A stretch of 64,000 nt of DNA from Desulfosporosinus hippei DSM 8344 (GCF_900100785.1 NZ_FNCP01000003.1:124001-188000), one strand, 5' to 3'. Positions 46,074 to 55,819 are shown, counted from the first letter of the stretch. Notes: generated from the sequence alone by a model not told the origin. Program-made: numbers and translations.

Positions 46074-46407
46074 TTACCTCACTCTCTTATACTCTTCATG
46101 AGCTTCCGGATCCTTCGGGGCTACTTAGTCAGTTCCTTCAGCAGCTCTTCGAATTCTTTGGCTCAAATTCGGAATCGATTCCGAATTTGAACTGTCCTGT
46201 CCGGCGGTGAGCTTGGCCCCATACTCTTCAAAGAGGCGCATGAGTTAATTGGCCATTCTCCATGAATTGATCATAGATTTGGCCTCCGTCAGGCACCCTC
46301 CGATTTCGACTGAACTGTAAAGCAGCATTCTGTCGGTCTGATATTTAATACTGTTAATTTTCGGCCGCGATAATCTGCGGCGTCCGCTCGCTTATTTCCT
46401 TCGTCAT
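46074..46407 (-). pseudogene. Decayed DUF3102-like gene, interrupted by a palindrome
   Basis: Reading the - strand from ATG 46407 (GAGGAG upstream) gives TKEISERTPQIIAAE, then after frame changes NSIKYQTDRMLLYSSVEIG, GCLTEAKSMIN, MRLFEEYGA, KEFEELLKELTK and DPEAHEEYKRVR, pieces that follow the order of DUF3102 proteins. At least three frame changes and internal stops are needed. The 28-bp palindrome at 46163-46190 lies inside it, so it was inserted into or formed within the gene. Intact DUF3102 proteins are small mobile-element-associated proteins of unknown role. Confidence 0.7.
46163..46190. repeat. 28-bp perfect palindrome, copy 1
   Basis: Each half is TCAAATTCGGAATC and its exact complement, with no spacer. 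A second copy lies at 47280-47311. It sits inside the DUF3102 pseudogene. Confidence 0.9.
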
Positions 46408-46425
46408 GATTTTCGAGCTCCTCTG

Positions 46426-46466
46426 CTTATTCATAAGCTTTTACGGAGGAAAAGCTTATGAATAAG
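46426..46466. repeat. 17-bp-arm hairpin with ribosome-binding-site loop
   Basis: Arms CTTATTCATAAGCTTTT and AAAAGCTTATGAATAAG enclose ACGGAGG. On the + strand the loop is a good Shine-Dalgarno and the stem buries an ATG at 46458 that opens only a 7-codon frame (MNKTRWI). It may be the relic of a translational switch or a terminator. Confidence 0.5.
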
Positions 46467-46525
46467 ACAAGATGGATTTGAACAATCTTACTCATAGTTT
46501 ATGTGTTCAAGCCCTCACTTGTGAC

Positions 46526-46583
46526 AAAATACTGGTAAGACCGTAAAGCGCCTAGGCTCTTTACGGTCTTGCCAGTATTTTTT
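46526..46583 (+). terminator. Long terminator-like hairpin upstream of the DUF1659 relic
   Basis: AAAATACTGG-t-AAGACCGTAAAG pairs with CTTTACGGTCTT-g-CCAGTATTTT, ~22 bp with one mismatch, followed by a short T-run. Confidence 0.6.
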
Positions 46584-46686
46584 AAACACCCTAGACAGGG
46601 GTAACCCCTGCCGGACAAGGTGCATAAGATAAAAAGGAATAACCAAGGCGTGGCCAGTCAAAATCCAGAACAAGGGGGATTTATAG

Positions 46687-46895
46687 ATGGCTATCATTTC
46701 GTCAGGACTGGAAACCGAGATGGTTGTCCGTTATCAGATCGGTATGACTGCCGACGATTCCCCGGTATTTCGAAAAAAAGCCTTTCCGGGCTGAAGATGG
46801 ACGTGTCCGATGAGGATTTTTACGAAATAGCAACCACATTATACGATTTGATATCCGCAACCCGGAGTAAACGCTTTGACCTGACTGAGGAATAG
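46687..46895 (+). pseudogene. DUF1659-like gene with a -1 frame break at an A7 run
   Basis: GGGGG stands 8 nt before ATG 46687. Frame one gives MAIISSGLETEMVVRYQIG and TADDSPVFRKK, then stops at a TGA. The remainder, SLSGLKMDVSDEDFYEIATT, continues in the -1 frame to a stop at 46895. The switch falls exactly on seven As (46773-46779, in the reading a-aaa-aaa), which is either a one-base loss or a slippery site. Joined, the ~70-residue product has the normal DUF1659 length and pattern. Confidence 0.75.
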
Positions 46896-46936
46896 ATCCC
46901 CATTCAATCAATCATTCGAGGAGAGAGGGTATTGGT

Positions 46937-47176
46937 ATGCAAATACGCAGCAGAAGACCCTTCGGCTGACCTTTGTTACAAACAGGGGGAAGCACATTTA
47001 CCCTTGCGCTGCCGGCACCACGGACAGCCCTGACCGCCACTGAAGTTGAGGCCGCTATGGAACTGATTATTTCCAAAAATATGTTTCTCACAACCGGCGG
47101 TGAATTGATTGGCAAAAAAGATATAAAAATAACAGATTCAACAACAACCGATTTGTATGATCCGCTCCTGTATTAA
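46937..47176 (+). pseudogene. DUF2922-like gene with two frame breaks
   Basis: The expected N-terminus ANTQQKTLRLTFVTN is readable from 46939, but one base seems lost right after the ATG at 46937 (ATGCAAAT in place of ATGGCAAAT). A second frame change near AACAGGGGG joins it to GGSTFTLALPAPRTALTATE and VEAAMELIISKNMF, ending LYDPLLY. DUF1659 and DUF2922 genes are commonly found as a neighbouring pair in Firmicutes. Confidence 0.75.
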
Positions 47177-47279
47177 AGCCTACCAGAGGGGAAAATGCCT
47201 CGCCTGACGATGGCTGTTGATTTTGCGGCCCAGGGGCCGCTGTTACAAATAAAGATTCGGCCCTGCTGCGACCATGGCA

Positions 47280-47311
47280 GCTCAAATTCGGAATCGATTC
47301 CGAATTTGAGC
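47280..47311. repeat. 32-bp perfect palindrome, copy 2
   Basis: Same core as the copy at 46163-46190 (half-site CTCAAATTCGGAATC), extended by 2 bp on each side. The two copies flank the DUF1659/DUF2922 relics at 1.1 kb distance. Confidence 0.9.
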
Positions 47312-47445
47312 AGAAACCAAGCGGTGATCCTCTAGAGATAATGCTTAAAAAATAGTTCCCTCTTTCCTCTGAATATCGAGGCGTGGCTCACTCATCCAAA
47401 CCCAACAAGAAACCAAATTCTAGCAGACCCTTAGTTCATCGAGTT

Positions 47446-48957
47446 TTAACTCAATAACATCCCCTTAAGTTCATGCCATTTGCAATTAATATTGTTTACA
47501 TTAACAAGCATATTAGACATGTCAACATTCTGAGCTTGAATCGAAGCCAAGAATTCCTCATTTGTGGCTGAATGCTGTTCTGCTATCGCTGATATACTTC
47601 CTACTTGATCATTTATTTTAACGAAATTTCCCAATACCTGTTGAGCCATTCCAGACTCCTTTTTCAATAATTGATTTTCCTGATTATAGGAATCCTTCAA
47701 CTCATTAAAGAAGTGAGTCACATCCGATATTAAATCATTTCCTAATTCAATTGCGCTAAAGCCAGACTTTACTTGAGTTGTTGCAAGATTCACTTTATCT
47801 ATAATATCTTGGGTTACCTTGCTAATATTTGCAACAGTCGCTGCACTTTCCTCTGCAAGCTTTCTAACTTCTTCAGCAACAACTGCAAAGCCCCTGCCGT
47901 TCTCACCCGCTCGAGCTGCTTCAATACTGGCGTTTAGGGCTAGCAGATTTGTCTGACTTGCGATTTGCGTGATTCCCTCTAAAAACAGACTTATTTGATC
48001 AATGCTGACTTTAAGAACTTCAACTGTTTCCATGGCTGTAAGAACAGACGTACTCACCGTCTTCATCTGGATATTCATTTGATTAATTTTATTAGAGCTA
48101 TCCTCAACTTTGATAACCATATTACCGGAAATTTTTGCAACAATGTCAGATATTTTATTATTCTCAGCTACTAGTGTTTTGGCATTTAGCATATTGTAGT
48201 TGATATCCTCTATGTTTACAGCTTGTTCCTGTACTCCTACTGCTACTTCCGTCATGGCGACCACTATGTGGTCATTAGACTGCTTTATTGCTTCAATATT
48301 TTTGCTAAAACTGCTTAATTCAAGATCCAACACTGTTGATACTTCACTAACCTTATGCATCGTAAGCTGCAACTTATCTAGTAGTTCCCCAGTTTCTTTT
48401 TCTTTGGAGACGACCGAATCAACCAGATCTCTTCCCCATTTTGTCAGGAAAAATATCAGAATTACAGACACATTGAAATATACAAGAGTCCTTGTTAGCC
48501 CTGAAGCAGGGCTAGTAGTATTCGTCAACGCTAACGGATGCATGACATACGTTGCAATTATTATTGTGTCTATGACTCCTCCAACGATTAATACGAGCGC
48601 CTTTTCAAAATATAGGGCCGACATTGAAAAAGCTAGCATCAATAACATGAAACTACCAATACTGGGACTTTGGATATTTGTTTGTAAGGCGATTAATGAT
48701 ATTACAATACTAAATACGCCACCTTTAACCTGTTCCTTGATATGAACAAAGTAAACGGATGTACTAATTACTAGAACGATAAGAACTTTTACTGAATTCG
48801 TAAAAAACAAAGTGTCAAATCCATTATAAATAAGACTTTCGAGCAAAATTAAAATAGCCGCACCATAGATAACACTTAAATTGACTTTACTCACTCTTTT
48901 TAGATCATACCCCGTTGCAGTTATACGCAAGTTAAATTCCCCTTCTTTTTGAGACAT
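47446..48957 (-). CDS. Chemoreceptor with a multi-span membrane sensor domain
   Basis: 503 residues. The N-terminal ~185 residues have about six membrane segments with almost no loops outside, then a short linker and a chemotaxis signalling domain with [20 protein letters not shown] and [20 protein letters not shown]. No Cache domain and no HAMP are evident. It would sense a membrane-linked or hydrophobic signal, or redox state, and feed CheA. No strong ribosome binding site precedes ATG 48957. No riboswitch like that of the first chemoreceptor was recognised in its leader. Confidence 0.85.
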   Translation of the reverse strand: MSQKEGEFNLRITATGYDLKRVSKVNLSVIYGAAILILLESLIYNGFDTLFFTNSVKVLIVLVISTSVYFVHIKEQVKGGVFSIVISLIALQTNIQSPSIGSFMLLMLAFSMSALYFEKALVLIVGGVIDTIIIATYVMHPLALTNTTSPASGLTRTLVYFNVSVILIFFLTKWGRDLVDSVVSKEKETGELLDKLQLTMHKVSEVSTVLDLELSSFSKNIEAIKQSNDHIVVAMTEVAVGVQEQAVNIEDINYNMLNAKTLVAENNKISDIVAKISGNMVIKVEDSSNKINQMNIQMKTVSTSVLTAMETVEVLKVSIDQISLFLEGITQIASQTNLLALNASIEAARAGENGRGFAVVAEEVRKLAEESAATVANISKVTQDIIDKVNLATTQVKSGFSAIELGNDLISDVTHFFNELKDSYNQENQLLKKESGMAQQVLGNFVKINDQVGSISAIAEQHSATNEEFLASIQAQNVDMSNMLVNVNNINCKWHELKGMLLS

Positions 48958-49602
48958 ATTTCACATGGCACTTTTCAAGTAAAAACCCCATGTTTCATCC
49001 TAAACGCCCTTAAATATATGATTAAAATTTAAATTAAACAATAGCTTTAATTGATCTATGTTTAAGTAGACATTGTAACTCAAATGTATATACCAAATTG
49101 TAATTCTCCAAAATGCTGAAGAAAGCAAGCTGTTGGCTTCAACCTTAGTGTTAAATATTAAGACAGGTTGACACCTACCGGCGGTCTCCAAATCAAGCAA
49201 AGAGCATAACTACGTGAGGTGATGCTAATCATAATATAATTAATAATGGACAGTTTAAAATTGATTTTATTCTAGAATGTAAAAAAGCCCTGAGGCTGTA
49301 CATTGTGATGTACCTCAAGACTTCCGTTTTTATGTATCTCCACCACATTCGAGGGTTTGATTGGTGGAGGCGATGCGTATTTATCCAAACCCTCGCCTAG
49401 TCATCATACTTTCTAAGATCGTTGTACAGCCTAAGATTAATAGTATTAGCAAAAGTCTAAATCCTCAATATCATTTGGTTGTGAAAGTGTAGATTCTTAT
49501 TGTTCCGGATCCGCATCATTTTGCTTAGAATCCTGTTCATCAGCTTCAATGTCTAAATACCCAAAACTATTTCGTCAATGAGTCTTGGGTATCCGAACAA
49601 AC
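48958..49602. other. Intergenic region between chemoreceptor and efflux operon
   Basis: It contains copy 1 of the ~110-bp two-hairpin repeat (49281-49395) and an AT-rich stretch. The 66-codon frame at 49000-49200 has no ribosome binding site and no family pattern. Nothing else is recognised. Confidence 0.35.
49281..49395. repeat. Two-hairpin intergenic repeat, copy 1
   Basis: First hairpin: AAAAAAGCCCTGAGG...CCTCAAGACTTCC. Then GTTTTTATGTATCTCCACCA, then ATTGGTGGAGGCGATGCG, which pairs with CTCCACCA to form a second hairpin; ends with CCAAACCCTCG. Copies 2 (56143) and 3 (59947) are closer to each other than to this one. Confidence 0.85.
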
Positions 49603-50772
49603 TTATGATGAGTAAGGCATTCCTTTTAAGAACCAATCATAATTGTTTTTCGACTCAAACAGGTCGATCTGCTTTGTTTTGACTGCATTTTCTTGAACTT
49701 GATAATTATTCTTCGCTGTATCCATCTCCGACTGTGTAATCATACCGAGGCTCATCCGAACCTGAGCCTCAGAAAGTGCCACTTTTTCTTCTGTTAGGTC
49801 CTGCTCTGCGAGGCATAGATCGCTTTGCTTTTTGGCGATATCATTAATGATCGAATGATAGGTTGTCTCCAGCTCTTGCTCTAACTGGGTTAGCTCCAAG
49901 TTTGCATTCATTAAATTATAATTTGCTTCTTTATACTGATATGATGAAAGGCCGTGATCCTTCTGCGCCTGTTCAAGATCAGATTGTAAGATCACAATCT
50001 CATATTTTTTAATTGCTATCGTATAACTAGACTCAAGAGCCTTCTTTAGATCAGAGTCTTGATCTTCGGGAGTAAATGCTTCATTTAAGATCGGAACAGT
50101 TCCTATTTCCGGGTACTTCTCAAAGCTAAACAGATTTTTTAGATCGCCCTTATATGAATCCATCTGAAAATGAACACTTTCCAGTTGATTTTGCAAATCA
50201 ATTAACTTATTTATATTGTCGTTGACAGTCGTAAAGGGTATTAAGCCCAGTTGCTCTTTTGATTTCAGGACTTCTAATTGCTTTTGAAGCGTATCTATGC
50301 TCAAAGAAATATCAGATGAACTCAGCTTTAACTGATTATAAGCAATAAATTTACTTTCAGCAGTTAACGTCTGGGTATCATCGCTCATCGAAGCCTCGAG
50401 ATCTGCTATTGCTATCGAGGTAGGCAAATCAGCAAGATTTCTCTCTAATTCCTTTAGGTTATCGAGTAAACTACGTTTTTCAGTACCAAGCGAAACGCGA
50501 GTTGAGGACTCCTCAGTCTGATCTCTCTGGCTGTCAATATCTTCAAGGTCATCCTCTAAATCCTTAATTGATCTCTTAAGATATGCCTTGGTAACCTCAC
50601 TATTTAGTCTATTGTTTTGATTGATTTTAACGTCAATATTTTGTTCATTGATTATACCTTTGATATCTTTAAAATTAATGATTTTTAATTCCGCCGTGTC
50701 AGCTAAAGCCGTAAACGGTTGCCCAAAAATTAGCATGGAAGTTATTAAGGCCGACAAATATAATTTTTTCAT
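49603..50772 (-). CDS. TolC-like coiled-coil secreted protein of the efflux operon
   Basis: About 389 residues. Signal peptide MKKLYLSALITSMLIFGQPFTALAD, then mostly long heptad helices in two halves (~40-230, ~250-380), the layout of the outer-membrane-efflux TolC family (LEQELETTYHSIINDIAKKQ, AQVRMSLGMITQSEMDTAKN, the second being the typical G-x-hydrophobic-T/S motif). The beta-barrel strands of Gram-negative TolC are not evident. ATG 50772 is preferred to 50784 because GGGGA lies before it. Co-transcribed with the RND pump and adaptor. Confidence 0.72.
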   Translation of the reverse strand: MKKLYLSALITSMLIFGQPFTALADTAELKIINFKDIKGIINEQNIDVKINQNNRLNSEVTKAYLKRSIKDLEDDLEDIDSQRDQTEESSTRVSLGTEKRSLLDNLKELERNLADLPTSIAIADLEASMSDDTQTLTAESKFIAYNQLKLSSSDISLSIDTLQKQLEVLKSKEQLGLIPFTTVNDNINKLIDLQNQLESVHFQMDSYKGDLKNLFSFEKYPEIGTVPILNEAFTPEDQDSDLKKALESSYTIAIKKYEIVILQSDLEQAQKDHGLSSYQYKEANYNLMNANLELTQLEQELETTYHSIINDIAKKQSDLCLAEQDLTEEKVALSEAQVRMSLGMITQSEMDTAKNNYQVQENAVKTKQIDLFESKNNYDWFLKGMPYSS

Positions 50773-50879
50773 GTTAATCCCCATTCCGCCGCTGTCGCAG
50801 GCGGCACAAATAGTTATGAAAAATGGTGTGCGACTTTCACCAAAATGCTATCATTTTCAAGAACTTTGCAGACCATAAT

Positions 50880-53800
50880 TTAGTTATTAACTGATTCCTG
50901 GACCACTACAACCGGCGTTTTTTTCTTCTTAAACACTCCTTTAAGGTCATCTAACAGTGTATAGACTACCGGTACAACTAAGAGTGTTAAGAAAGTTGAT
51001 GAAATTAGCCCGCCAATAATTGTATATGCCATAGGGATACGTGATTCAGCTCCCGTGCCTGTCGATAGTGCTGTAGGAAGCATACCAAAAATCATTGCTA
51101 AAGTCGTCATAATTATAGGCCGAAATCGTGTGGAACCTGCCTGAAGTATCGCCTGATTTCTTTCTTCTCCCTCGCTCCGTCTTTGCTTTGTAAAATCAAC
51201 TAATAGTATTGCATTTTTGGTTACTAATCCCATCAACATGATAATCCCGATAAATGCCATCATGCTTAAGTTGCTTCCTGATAGAAATAGGGCCAGCAGT
51301 GCTCCTATAATGGCGAATGGCAAAGAGAATAAAATAGCAAATGGATCTACAAAACTTTCAAACTGTGCTGCTAAGATCAAGAAAATGAATAAAATTCCCA
51401 TTAATAATGCTGTAATTAAGCTTGAGATACTTTCGGACAACATTTCCTGAGATCCGGCAGCTGTTTGGCTTACTCCAGTCGGCATATTTTCTTCACTGTT
51501 CAATCTCTCATTAAACATGGTATTAAAACTACCGGTTGAAACTCCAACTAAATTTGCAGTCACCTGAATCTCTCTTTCTTTGTCATATCTGTTGATAGTA
51601 GTGGAACCTGTAGTAAAAACTTGTTTTGTTACCTGATCGAGAGGGACCAGCCTATTATTTGTCCCTGGCACATAAATTCCTTTCAAGCTGTCAAAATCCG
51701 TTCTCTGATCATCTTGAAGTAACACCTTAACGCTGTAACGATCCTTTTCTGTTTCATAATGGCTTACGACAGAGCCATTAAATAGTGTTCCTAGCGTATT
51801 CGCAACAACAACTGGACTCACACCTAGATCGGCCGCTCGATCACGATCTACCTCAAGCTTTGCTTCCGCTTTTCCAGCCTTATAGTCCATACTGACATCA
51901 ACAGTCCCAGGAATTTGTTTGAAGATCTTCTCAGCTCTCTGCGTATATTCTAAAAGATTACTAAAGTTATTACCTTTAAAATGTAACTGAACGTCCTTTC
52001 CTGACATAACGCTTGAACCTGTGCTCACAGAAATATTAATTCCTGGAATCTTCTTCAAGTCCTCACGCATTTTATTACCGACTTCACTCAAGCTTTCAGT
52101 TCTGTCATTCTTACCGGGTAACTTTGCTATAATTTTGATTTGCCCAGTTGTAACTGTGGAGTATAGGTACTGAACTTCAGAATACCCACCGAGAATTTCT
52201 TCCATTTGTTTAGTCGTCTTAGCAACACTCTCGAGTGTTCTTCCCCCATCGGGCTCCGCCGTAATTGTGATCTTTCCATTGTCTGTTGTCTCCATAAAAC
52301 TAATTCCAATACCGGACAGAAGAGTTAAACTTGCAAAGAACATGGCCAATGCAATAAATACAGTTTTTTTCCTGTGCCTTAAGGCTACTTTAAGTATGCT
52401 AGTATATACATCGGCAAGTTTGTCAAATAAATGGTTGAACCATAATAAGAGCCTCCCCAGAATACCTGGTTTTTTATTTGTTTCACCTGTTTCTCTTTTA
52501 AGATATCTGGACGACAACATCGGCACTAAGGTAAAGGAGACAAATAACGAAACTAATACGCTGGCAGCAACGGTAATGCCAAATTGCTTGAAGTATGATC
52601 CAATCATTCCATTAACCAAGGAAATGGGGAGAAATACCGCGACTACTGCAAACGTCGTAGCCATTACTGCAAGTCCAATCTCGCTTGTTCCGTCTTTAGC
52701 TGCTTGCATCCCCGATTTGCCCATATTTAAGTGCCTCACGATATTTTCTATGACTACAATCGCATCGTCGATGAGCAATCCAACTGCTAAGGAAAGCCCC
52801 ATTAAGGACATGGTGTTAAGTGAAAAATCCATTATTTTCATTACTGCAAAGGTCGTGATAATCGATGTTGGCAGTGCAATTGCACTGATGGCTGTACTGC
52901 TCCAATTTCGAAGGAATAAGAATACAACAATAACCGCTAGAATACACCCTTCAAGCATCGTTTTCTTAACTTCATCCACCGATTCCTGAATGGTCAGTGA
53001 ATTGTCGCTGACAATATCAACTTTCACACCTTCAGGCAGCGACGTCTGGAGTTTTGAAATTTCTGCTTTAAGATCACTTGCAACTTGTGTTGTATTTTCC
53101 CCAGATTGTTTGACTATTTCAATGCCAATAGTCTCTTTGCCCTTATAATAAGAAATGCTGCTTCGATCCTCAATACCATCTTCCACTTGGGCTATGTCCT
53201 TGATTCGTATTTCGGTTCCGTTACGATTAGCGACTAAAACATTTAAGAAATCATTGACTTCTTTTATCGTACCATCTGTCCGTAAGGAAACCTCTTTTTC
53301 TCCGTTAGAAACTTTTCCGCTTGACATATCTACGTTGTCGCTTTGAAGACTAGCTGTTATTTCCGAAGTTGTTAGATCAAGAGACGTCATTTTTTCTTTA
53401 TCCAGCAGGATATGAATTTCCCGTTCTTGTCCACCATAGGTTGTGATAGACCCCACGCCTTTAACCGTATTTAATCGTTTTACGATATCATCTTCAACGA
53501 CCTGAGATAAATCCTTATTCGAAAGAGGTCCAGTGACAACGAGTGATAGAATTGATTCCGCACTAAAGTCAAACTTTTGAATAATCGGTTCATCAATATC
53601 ATCTGGCAATGCAGCTCGAATTCCGTCTATTTTATCCTTGACATCTTGGGCTGCCACATCGATTGACTTATCACTATCAAATTCAATGGTAGTCTGCGAA
53701 GAACCTTCTGTAATGGTAGAGGAAATATGGCTCACTCCTGAAATCTGTCCGACTGCTTCCTCTACTTTTTTAGTTACCTTTGATTCGAGCTGTTCAGGTG

Positions 53801-53963
53801 AAGCTCCCGGCTGGGTAATAGAAATAGCTACAATAGGGATATCTGTATCAGGATATTGATTAATGGGTAACCCCATATAGCTCACTATACCTACTGCGAC
53901 CAAAGCAATCATTACCACAATGGCAAATACAGGCCTTTTTATACTGAGATTTGCTAAAAACAT
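50880..53963 (-). CDS. RND-family multidrug efflux pump (AcrB/HAE1 type)
   Basis: 1027 residues. Two halves of six membrane segments, each with a ~300-residue outside loop. Motifs: N-terminal FLANLSIKRPVFAIVVMIAL, PDTDIPIVAISITQPGASPE, and in TM4 GLSLAVGLLIDDAIVVIENI with the two adjacent Asp residues of the proton relay. Proton-driven export of lipophilic compounds. In Gram-positive anaerobes such pumps occur with an adaptor and no typical outer membrane channel. GGGGG precedes ATG 53963. Confidence 0.93.
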   Translation of the reverse strand: MFLANLSIKRPVFAIVVMIALVAVGIVSYMGLPINQYPDTDIPIVAISITQPGASPEQLESKVTKKVEEAVGQISGVSHISSTITEGSSQTTIEFDSDKSIDVAAQDVKDKIDGIRAALPDDIDEPIIQKFDFSAESILSLVVTGPLSNKDLSQVVEDDIVKRLNTVKGVGSITTYGGQEREIHILLDKEKMTSLDLTTSEITASLQSDNVDMSSGKVSNGEKEVSLRTDGTIKEVNDFLNVLVANRNGTEIRIKDIAQVEDGIEDRSSISYYKGKETIGIEIVKQSGENTTQVASDLKAEISKLQTSLPEGVKVDIVSDNSLTIQESVDEVKKTMLEGCILAVIVVFLFLRNWSSTAISAIALPTSIITTFAVMKIMDFSLNTMSLMGLSLAVGLLIDDAIVVIENIVRHLNMGKSGMQAAKDGTSEIGLAVMATTFAVVAVFLPISLVNGMIGSYFKQFGITVAASVLVSLFVSFTLVPMLSSRYLKRETGETNKKPGILGRLLLWFNHLFDKLADVYTSILKVALRHRKKTVFIALAMFFASLTLLSGIGISFMETTDNGKITITAEPDGGRTLESVAKTTKQMEEILGGYSEVQYLYSTVTTGQIKIIAKLPGKNDRTESLSEVGNKMREDLKKIPGINISVSTGSSVMSGKDVQLHFKGNNFSNLLEYTQRAEKIFKQIPGTVDVSMDYKAGKAEAKLEVDRDRAADLGVSPVVVANTLGTLFNGSVVSHYETEKDRYSVKVLLQDDQRTDFDSLKGIYVPGTNNRLVPLDQVTKQVFTTGSTTINRYDKEREIQVTANLVGVSTGSFNTMFNERLNSEENMPTGVSQTAAGSQEMLSESISSLITALLMGILFIFLILAAQFESFVDPFAILFSLPFAIIGALLALFLSGSNLSMMAFIGIIMLMGLVTKNAILLVDFTKQRRSEGEERNQAILQAGSTRFRPIIMTTLAMIFGMLPTALSTGTGAESRIPMAYTIIGGLISSTFLTLLVVPVVYTLLDDLKGVFKKKKTPVVVVQESVNN

Positions 53964-53976
53964 AAGGTTTATCCCC

Positions 53977-55113
53977 CTATTCCGTTACTGCTGAGACTGT
54001 ATCGCCATCTTGGATTGTATTTACATTTGTAATGATTACGCTGTCCTCTTCTTCTAAGCCATCTTTAATCTCTACCAAACCATTTGTGATTTCCCCAATA
54101 CTAACAATATGTTTACGAGCGATCCCTTCATCGTTCACAAAAACCGTATAATCTCCTTGAGTACCACTTAAGGCATCGGTTGGGACTGAAAGCACTTCTT
54201 CCTTCTGGTTACCCACAATCTCAACGTTGGCATAAATACCCGGTTTTAGTGATTGATCTGGATTATCAACCAGAACTTTGCATTTAAAAACCCTTGATGA
54301 AATATCTGCAGATACTTCAATACTGTTAATCATCCCATCATATTCTTTAACTTGATCCACTCCAACTTTTACTTTGGCACTTTGTTCTAACTTTAAAGAA
54401 CTTATTTCGTTTTGATCTACCTCAATTACGGCATAGATAGGTGATATATTCTTAACCTTTCCTAAAGTAGTTCCCATGTTGGCATATTGTCCTATACTGA
54501 CACTTTTCTCATCAATAACGCCTGAAATTGGAGCGGTAATTGTCGTATTTACCAACGATTCTTGCAAAATTTTCAAATCTATCTGTGCAGTATTCAGAGC
54601 AGCTTTTGTTGATTCTACACTGTTCTTAGCTTTTTTTAGCGTTGTTTCTGCAATTTCTAAGTCTGCCTTGGAAATTGCCCGCTGATCAAAAAGCGTTTTT
54701 GATCTATCATAGGAAATCTGTGCATCTTCCAAAGTCAATTGATTTGCCTCTAAACTTAATTGCGAAGATAGTATCTTACTCTCCGACGATTCAATATTAT
54801 TTTTAATGTCCTGATCATCTAATTTGATTAACGTATCCCCTTGGGATACATAATCGCCATTCTCAAACACGACCTGTACTACCTTACCGCTAATTTTTCC
54901 AGCTATAATTCCTTCTTCAGATGCTTCTAATGAAGCCTTATATGTAAGGGTCGAGTCCTTGGCAACATACTTTGCTTGAGCGACTTTGACAGAAACAATA
55001 TTAGGAGAAGTGATTTTAGCAACTGGAGTTGTCTTTTTCCCCTTAACCAGAGTGACCCCAGCAACAAAAACGAGCACAACAACTAGGATTATAATTACTC
55101 TCTTTCTAGACAC
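53977..55113 (-). CDS. RND efflux adaptor (membrane fusion protein, HlyD/AcrA family)
   Basis: 378 residues. N-terminal membrane anchor (~5-22), a lipoyl half-motif (LEASEEGIIAGKISGKVVQV), an alpha-helical hairpin (~115-190), the second lipoyl half (NTTITAPISGVIDEKSVSIG), beta-barrel and membrane-proximal domains. The start is GTG with GAGGAGG upstream. First gene of the adaptor-pump-TolC-like operon, transcribed divergently from marR. Confidence 0.9.
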   Translation of the reverse strand: MSRKRVIIILVVVLVFVAGVTLVKGKKTTPVAKITSPNIVSVKVAQAKYVAKDSTLTYKASLEASEEGIIAGKISGKVVQVVFENGDYVSQGDTLIKLDDQDIKNNIESSESKILSSQLSLEANQLTLEDAQISYDRSKTLFDQRAISKADLEIAETTLKKAKNSVESTKAALNTAQIDLKILQESLVNTTITAPISGVIDEKSVSIGQYANMGTTLGKVKNISPIYAVIEVDQNEISSLKLEQSAKVKVGVDQVKEYDGMINSIEVSADISSRVFKCKVLVDNPDQSLKPGIYANVEIVGNQKEEVLSVPTDALSGTQGDYTVFVNDEGIARKHIVSIGEITNGLVEIKDGLEEEDSVIITNVNTIQDGDTVSAVTE

Positions 55114-55253
55114 TTTAAATCCTCCTCAAGTAATCAGATTTATGCTATATAACCTGTTCTTTACATTCGCGTTGGTTTTCGGCTTTCTTACCTTCGAGTG
55201 ATATTTTATACCCCCTATCTTTTTTTTTATTATTTGGTATAATACATTGTAAT

Positions 55254-55307
55254 TAGTCAACTACTATTTATAGTAAATATTTATTTACTATAAATAGTAG
55301 TTGACTA
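55254..55307. promoter_or_regulatory. 54-bp near-perfect palindrome, probable MarR operator
   Basis: Arms of 26 nt on either side of a central TT are exact complements (half-site TAGTCAACTACTATTTATAG plus AAATA). It lies between the efflux operon start (55113) and marR (55370). Inside it TTGACT elements on both strands could be -35 boxes, so binding would block both promoters. Confidence 0.85.
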
Positions 55308-55369
55308 TACGACAATTGTCAATTGCCCTATTTAATTCTTCACAAATTATTCACAGGGAGGTAATTTTT

Positions 55370-55819
55370 ATGATAGAAGACCTTGAATTAAATGAGATTG
55401 CAAAAAAGATGTCCAATCTGGTTCCCTTATTTGCAAGAAGGCTTTTAAGACCATTAGAACAAGAAGCAAAAAATCTCACAAGTCCAGTACACATGCACAC
55501 AATGACTGTTCTATGTGAAAAAGAATATTTTACTATGACAGAACTCTCCAACGAAATGACTATGTCAAAGCAACAAATGACTCCTATCATTGATAAATTG
55601 GTAGCAAGTGGATATGTGCAAAGAAAACATGATACTATCGATAGAAGGTCAATAAAAATTTGTCTTACTTCCGTTGGTATAGATTTCCTTAATAACATAA
55701 ATAATGAGGTAACCTACATCTTGAAAAAGAAAATCGAATGTTTAGATAAGGATGACTTAGCTTCTTTAAACGATGCTTTGGATAACCTCTTTAGGATCAT
55801 AAATAAAATTCCAAAATAG
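55370..55819 (+). CDS. MarR-family regulator, divergent from the efflux operon
   Basis: 149 residues. Winged-helix core with YFTMTELSNEMTMSKQQMTPIIDKLVASGYVQR and wing DRRSIKICLT, the MarR pattern (DxRS). ATG 55370 with GGGAGG 8 nt before; the ORF runs on to 55301 but those codons overlap the operator and lack a ribosome binding site. Probably represses itself and the RND operon until a drug ligand binds. Confidence 0.9.
   Translation: MIEDLELNEIAKKMSNLVPLFARRLLRPLEQEAKNLTSPVHMHTMTVLCEKEYFTMTELSNEMTMSKQQMTPIIDKLVASGYVQRKHDTIDRRSIKICLTSVGIDFLNNINNEVTYILKKKIECLDKDDLASLNDALDNLFRIINKIPK

Noticed and set aside
49000-49200. 66-codon - strand frame in the leader of the second chemoreceptor
   Set aside because: No ribosome binding site, low-complexity composition.
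49140-49215. Possible second riboswitch upstream of the second chemoreceptor
   Set aside because: A GC-richer patch is present but the GEMM-I core (GACGCAAAGCC and GGGTTACC) is missing, and I could not match another class.
52267-52989. 240-codon + strand frame inside the RND pump gene
   Set aside because: Long, but antisense to the conserved pump and without motif.
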